Below, piece by piece: positions 60,323 through 64,000 of a DNA stretch of 64,000 nt (the stretch's first letter is position 1; every line of letters starts with the position of its first letter). Position numbers and translations under genes: made by a program. The notes beneath the pieces were generated by a model, which was not told the origin of the DNA, did not search any database, and saw nothing but the letters and a program-made list of their open reading frames with translations. This stretch comes from JAYOEY01 sp038116945 (GTDB taxonomy: Bacteria; Pseudomonadota; Alphaproteobacteria; MPNO01; UBA2964). The stretch is from assembly GCA_038116945.1 (NCBI GenBank), contig JAYOEY010000013.1:1-64000 (forward strand), read 5' to 3'.

Positions 60323-61870
60323 ATGACGGCGCCGCTCCCGCCGACCGGGCTGGTGCCCGACGAGGTTCGGCCGATCGCCGAACAGATCCGCACGAACGCG
60401 ATTCTCTATCCCGAAAAGGACGCGCTCGTCTGCGTCGAGGACGGCCGCAGCCTCGACTGGGCGCAGCTTGAGGATCTCTGCGCCCGGGTGGCGTCGTGGC
60501 TGGAAAAACAGGGGGTGGACGCCAACGACCGCGTGGCCGTGCTGGGCGAAAACACCCTGGAGATGCTGATCCTGTATTACGCGGTGCAGGCGCGCGGCGC
60601 GACATGGTGCACCGTGCACACGGAGGTCAACCGCAACCATCTGGTCGAGATGCTCGACCGCATCGAGCCCGAATTCATCCTCTATCAGGTCGGGCTGGGG
60701 CTCAGCGTGCTGGCGCGCGACAGCCGCTTCAAATGGATTCCCTACGAGGCCTATGACGAGGTCGACGGGTTTTTCGCCGACCTGCCGCCGGAAGCCGGCG
60801 ATATCGAGGCGGTGAACGGGCCGGAAGACCGCTGCGTCATTTCCTTTACCTCCGGCACCTCGGCGCAGCCCAAGGGCGTGCTGCACAGCTTCTGCAACTA
60901 CCAGGCTATCGCGCAGCACCAGCTCGACCGCTGGTCGCTGGACGAGGACGACGTCGTCCTCGAATTCCGCTCCTTCAGCTGGGCGTCGGCGCACATGCTG
61001 TCGCTCAACCCGGTGATGCTGGCGGGCGCGACGCTGCTGTTCGCGAAGAATTTTTCGCGCCGGCGCTTCGCGACCTGGCTGATGGATTACCAGCCGACCG
61101 TCGTCATCGCGGTGCCGGCCGTGATCAACATGCTGCTCGACAATCCGCCCGAGGACGCGGCCGACGCGTTCGAAAGCGTGCGTTTCGTTTCCTGCAGCAC
61201 GGCGCCGCTGATGCCCGACGCGCACGAACGTTTCGAAAGCCTCTACGGCGTCGAACTGGTTCAGCTCTACGGGATGAGCGAAGGCGGCGTGGTGGCGGCC
61301 AACCGTCCCGGTTCGCGCCGCATCGGCAGCGTGGGGCGGCCCGGCATGTATCAGGATCTCAGGATCCTGGGGCCTGACGGTCAACGCCTGCCTGCCGGCG
61401 AGATCGGCGACATCGTCACGGTCAGCGCCCAGCACGCGCACGCCTACCTGCATGCCGGCGGCAGGATCGAGCCGATCCGCGGCCATACGCTGCCGACCGG
61501 CGATCTCGGCTATCTGGATTCCGAAGGCTACGTGCATGTGACGGGCCGCGCCCGCGACGTCATCATCCGGGGCGGGGTCAACATCTCGCCGCTCGAAATC
61601 GATGCCGTACTGTCGGCGCATGAAGACGTCGCCGAAGCCGCCTGTTTCGGAATTCCCGATCGGGTCTATGGAGAGGCGGTCGCCGGCTGGGTGACGCTGC
61701 GGCCCGGCGCGGTGGCCGATGAGGAGGCGCTCAAGGCTTACTGTGCGGAACGCCTGCCGGAGGCCAAGCGGCCGGTGGAGATATCCATCGTCGACAAGTT
61801 GCCGCGCAACGATCGCGGCAAAATCGACCGCAACGCGATCAAGAAATTGTGGGAAGAAGGCCGCGCATAG
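60323..61870 (+). CDS. Acyl-CoA synthetase (AMP-dependent, ANL superfamily)
   Basis: A 515-residue adenylate-forming ligase. Motif A3 is ISFTSGTSAQPKGVLH, A5 YGMSEGG, A7 TGDLGYLDSEGYVHVTGRARD, A8 IIRGGVNISPLEID, and the catalytic Lys of A10 is in LPRNDRGKIDRNAIKK. All core motifs are intact. It would make an acyl-AMP and then an acyl-CoA, probably of an aromatic or medium-chain acid. It is the second gene of a two-gene run with UbiD (19-base gap). Converges with a glyoxalase-fold gene. Confidence 0.93.
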   Translation: MTAPLPPTGLVPDEVRPIAEQIRTNAILYPEKDALVCVEDGRSLDWAQLEDLCARVASWLEKQGVDANDRVAVLGENTLEMLILYYAVQARGATWCTVHTEVNRNHLVEMLDRIEPEFILYQVGLGLSVLARDSRFKWIPYEAYDEVDGFFADLPPEAGDIEAVNGPEDRCVISFTSGTSAQPKGVLHSFCNYQAIAQHQLDRWSLDEDDVVLEFRSFSWASAHMLSLNPVMLAGATLLFAKNFSRRRFATWLMDYQPTVVIAVPAVINMLLDNPPEDAADAFESVRFVSCSTAPLMPDAHERFESLYGVELVQLYGMSEGGVVAANRPGSRRIGSVGRPGMYQDLRILGPDGQRLPAGEIGDIVTVSAQHAHAYLHAGGRIEPIRGHTLPTGDLGYLDSEGYVHVTGRARDVIIRGGVNISPLEIDAVLSAHEDVAEAACFGIPDRVYGEAVAGWVTLRPGAVADEEALKAYCAERLPEAKRPVEISIVDKLPRNDRGKIDRNAIKKLWEEGRA

Positions 61871-61882
61871 GCGAATCCGGGT

Positions 61883-62329
61883 CTACCACTCCCCGGTATT
61901 TTCCATCGACGCCCAGGGTTCGGCGGGCGGCAGCGCCTCGCCGCGCTGCAGCAGCTCGATGGATATGCCGTCGGGCGAACGCACGAACGCCATGTGGCCG
62001 TCGCGCGGCGGCCGGTTGATCGTCACCCCGCCATCCATCAGGCGCTGGCACACCGCGTAGATATCGTCGACGCGATAGGCGAGGTGGCCGAAATTGCGGC
62101 CGCCGTCATACGCTTCAGTGTCCCAGTTATAGGTAAGCTCCACCGTCGGCGAGTTGTTCTCGCCAAGCGTCGGTACGTCGCCGGGGGCGGCCAGGAACAC
62201 CAGCGTAAACCGGCCCTTCTCGTGATCGCGGCGTCGCACTTCCTCAAGCCCCAGCAGGTTGCAGTAGAAATTGAGCGCCGCGTCGAGATCGCGCACCCGC
62301 ACCATCGTGTGAAGATATTCCATCGGCAT
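61883..62329 (-). CDS. Glyoxalase I-like VOC protein
   Basis: A 148-residue vicinal-oxygen-chelate protein with the glyoxalase I pattern: His in LHTMVRVRDLD, Glu in PTVELTYNWD, His in NFGHLAYRVDDIY and Glu in SPDGISIELLQRG. These are the four metal ligands of GloA. It could isomerise a glutathione hemithioacetal of methylglyoxal or handle another small aldehyde of the pathway. It lies 44 bases after the upstream ThDP gene on the same strand. Confidence 0.88.
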   Translation of the reverse strand: MPMEYLHTMVRVRDLDAALNFYCNLLGLEEVRRRDHEKGRFTLVFLAAPGDVPTLGENNSPTVELTYNWDTEAYDGGRNFGHLAYRVDDIYAVCQRLMDGGVTINRPPRDGHMAFVRSPDGISIELLQRGEALPPAEPWASMENTGEW

Positions 62330-62373
62330 TTTCGGTCTCCCGTTTAAGGCGGCGGCGGCAATATCAAGCCGTG

Positions 62374-64000
62374 TCAGCGGCGGGCATCCGCCAGCGCCTG
62401 CGCATCGTCATAGGCGGTCTGGACGTTGAGCACCGCCTGGCGGCCTTCGACATCGACCGCTTTGAGCGCGCGGTCGAGCGCGCCCGGCAGGTCCTCGGCG
62501 TTGTCGACCCGTTCGCCATAGCCGCCGTTGGCCTCGACGATCTTGTGATATTCGGGCGAGGGCTCGACCGCTGTCAGCGGCGACCGGTTGAGGCGGCTCG
62601 CCGCCCCGTCGGGATGCAGGCCGAGCGTTGCCTTGCGGACCGCGCCCCACATGCGGTTGTTGATCACCAGCGTCAGGATCGGCAGCTCCATCGACGCGCC
62701 GACGAAATGGGCCGGCGTCGGGTTGCCGAACATGTAGGCGCCGTCGCCGATCGAGGCGATCACGCGGCGGTCCTTTGCCGCCAGCTTGACGCCGAGCGAG
62801 GCGCCGGTGCCCCAGCCCAGCCCGGCGGCCGGGCTGTTGCCGAAGAACGTGCCCGGCTTGCGGTGGCCGAGGAACGGGGTCGGGATCTGGCTTTCGTTGA
62901 TCAGGATGTCGTCCTCGCCCATCACCTGTCCGAGACAGTGCGATACCCAGTGAAGCTGCATGGGCCCGCCGGTGGCGCTGCGCTCGACGGCGGCGGCGCG
63001 GCCTTCAGCAGCCTTCGCCTGGGCGTCGGCCGCGCGCTTGCGCCGCGCGTCCTTCGCCGCCGCATTTTTCGCTTCGCTTCCCGCCATTGCCGCCGACAGC
63101 GCCCGGACGGCCGCGCCGCCGTCCGACGTGATGGCGAGATCGCTCGGGAAGCCGCGCACCGGATAGCCGGCATAGAGCGGATCGACGCCGATCTGGACCA
63201 CCTTCGCGTCGGGGCTGATCTTGTGAAGCGCCGGAATCCACGGCACGTCGGCTTCCAGCACCACGATCACGTCGGCATCGCCGATCAGCCCGCCCGGCTC
63301 GAACCCCATATGCATCGGATGGTCGGTCGGCAGACAGTTATAGCGCGGCCGGTAGCAGATCACCGGTATCGCGTGGGTCCCTGCAAGGTCGGCGAGCGCC
63401 GTCACGTCCTCGATATTGCGGCCGTAGGACGCGGTGATGATCATCGGATTGTCGGCACTGGCCAGCCATTCCGCTGCCTGGTCGATGGCGTTCGCGTCGG
63501 GGGCGGGGTTGCTGGCAACCGCCGCGCGGGACGGCGAGCTGTAGGAAAATTCGCCCGGATTTTCGGCCAGTACCTCGCGCGGCAGGGTGAGGTAGACCGG
63601 CCCGCGCGGCTCGGTCATGGCGAGGGTCAGCGCGCGGTCGACGATGGTCTCCATCTGCGCGGTATTCCGTAATTCGTAATCCCATTTGACGGCTTCCCGC
63701 ACCATGCCGGCCTGGTCGAACATTTCCTGCGCCCAGTGGATGTAGATGCTGCGCGATCCCAGCGGGCCTTCCTCATTGATCGGGGTGCGACCGGCGGAAA
63801 ACAGCAACGGGATGCGGTCGCGCGAGGCGTTGAGAACGCCGCAGATGCCGTTGGCGGTCCCCACGCTGACATGCAGCATCACCGCCTGAGGCTTGCCGGT
63901 CATCAAATAGTAGCCGTGCGCCATGGCGACCGCGACGTTTTCGTGCGGCACCGTTACCGGCGTCGGCGCCCTGGCCTCGCCGAGCTGGGCCTTCGACAAA
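62374..64000 (-). CDS. ThDP-dependent enzyme, acetolactate-synthase-like, cluster C (5' end outside window)
   Basis: The last ~541 residues of a ThDP enzyme; the N terminus runs off the window. The catalytic Glu is visible in VPHENVAVAMAHGYY, which usually sits near residue 50, so about 30 residues are missing. The middle domain has ADNPMIITASYGRN. The PP domain has SIGDGAYMFGNPTPAHF and LTLVINNRMWGAV. A charged segment with repeated Ala/Lys/Arg (AAAKDARRKRAADAQAK) lies in the linker before the PP domain. It differs clearly from the other two ThDP enzymes of the window. Confidence 0.86.
   Translation of the reverse strand, partial: LSKAQLGEARAPTPVTVPHENVAVAMAHGYYLMTGKPQAVMLHVSVGTANGICGVLNASRDRIPLLFSAGRTPINEEGPLGSRSIYIHWAQEMFDQAGMVREAVKWDYELRNTAQMETIVDRALTLAMTEPRGPVYLTLPREVLAENPGEFSYSSPSRAAVASNPAPDANAIDQAAEWLASADNPMIITASYGRNIEDVTALADLAGTHAIPVICYRPRYNCLPTDHPMHMGFEPGGLIGDADVIVVLEADVPWIPALHKISPDAKVVQIGVDPLYAGYPVRGFPSDLAITSDGGAAVRALSAAMAGSEAKNAAAKDARRKRAADAQAKAAEGRAAAVERSATGGPMQLHWVSHCLGQVMGEDDILINESQIPTPFLGHRKPGTFFGNSPAAGLGWGTGASLGVKLAAKDRRVIASIGDGAYMFGNPTPAHFVGASMELPILTLVINNRMWGAVRKATLGLHPDGAASRLNRSPLTAVEPSPEYHKIVEANGGYGERVDNAEDLPGALDRALKAVDVEGRQAVLNVQTAYDDAQALADARR

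Noticed and set aside
1..64000. tRNA, rRNA, CRISPR arrays, IS elements, integrases and attachment sites.
   Set aside because: I looked in the gaps for tRNA-like cloverleaf ends, spaced repeats, transposase motifs and terminal inverted repeats and found none.

Overview
The window is about 64 kb of GC-rich DNA (roughly 60-65% by eye) with a compact gene layout: many 1- or 4-base overlaps between neighbours, several GTG or TTG starts and short intergenic gaps. The content (zinc-finger-less DnaJ/CbpA with CbpM, FabI-AroC, XseB-IspA-Dxs-TlyA, a SoeABC-like sulfite dehydrogenase, TRAP and TTT transporters, many UbiD, ThDP and TauD family enzymes) suggests a free-living, metabolically versatile alphaproteobacterium of Rhodospirillales type. 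I saw no tRNA, rRNA, CRISPR array, insertion sequence, integrase or phage structural gene. This looks like a chromosome, not a plasmid or prophage.

Layout. 1-3775: pdxH (cut by the window edge) diverges from a heat-shock-like cbpA-cbpM pair, followed by fabI and aroC. 3772-11819 (minus): soeA-soeB-soeC (predicted sulfite:quinone oxidoreductase), a membrane-anchored glucosaminidase coupled to soeC, an Asp/Glu-racemase-fold protein lacking both family cysteines, and a benzoylformate-decarboxylase-like ThDP enzyme. Divergent from soeA at 11955 is a persulfide-dioxygenase-like metallo-beta-lactamase protein, so persulfide oxidation to sulfite and sulfite oxidation to sulfate may be linked here. 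12833-17589 (minus): RND efflux adaptor and pump. 17826-24092: deacetylase, then xseB-ispA-dxs (isoprenoid precursors), tlyA and a TrmA/RlmD-type RNA methyltransferase. 24097-26379 (minus): an aminotransferase and an LpxR-like outer-membrane lipid A deacylase.

From about 26.6 kb to the end the window is a mosaic of small catabolic operons. Cluster A (26617-35804) has a UbiD decarboxylase, MarR regulator, complete TRAP transporter, RidA, AhpD-like protein, TauD-like dioxygenase, bicupin and a DapA-family lyase. Cluster B (38419-51197) has a second TauD-like enzyme, an alpha/beta hydrolase, a GNAT enzyme, a metal-dependent decarboxylase-like amidohydrolase, a beta-propeller LVIVD protein with an odd insertion, a Gfo/Idh oxidoreductase, a ThDP enzyme, a complete TTT carboxylate transporter and a glutamate-synthase-like flavoprotein. 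Cluster C (53886-64000) has a FAD dehydrogenase, an ACMSD-like amidohydrolase, an isopenicillin-N-synthase-like oxygenase, a sugar-isomerase-fold protein, a second UbiD, an acyl-CoA ligase, a glyoxalase-fold protein and a third ThDP enzyme. Together they read as import and decarboxylating breakdown of aromatic or unsaturated carboxylic acids. The substrates cannot be named from sequence.

The best candidates for something undescribed are the UbiD clusters A and C, the cysteine-less racemase-fold protein next to a ThDP decarboxylase, the bicupin whose intact metal site is in the second domain, and the LVIVD protein carrying a sigma-factor-like helical insert.
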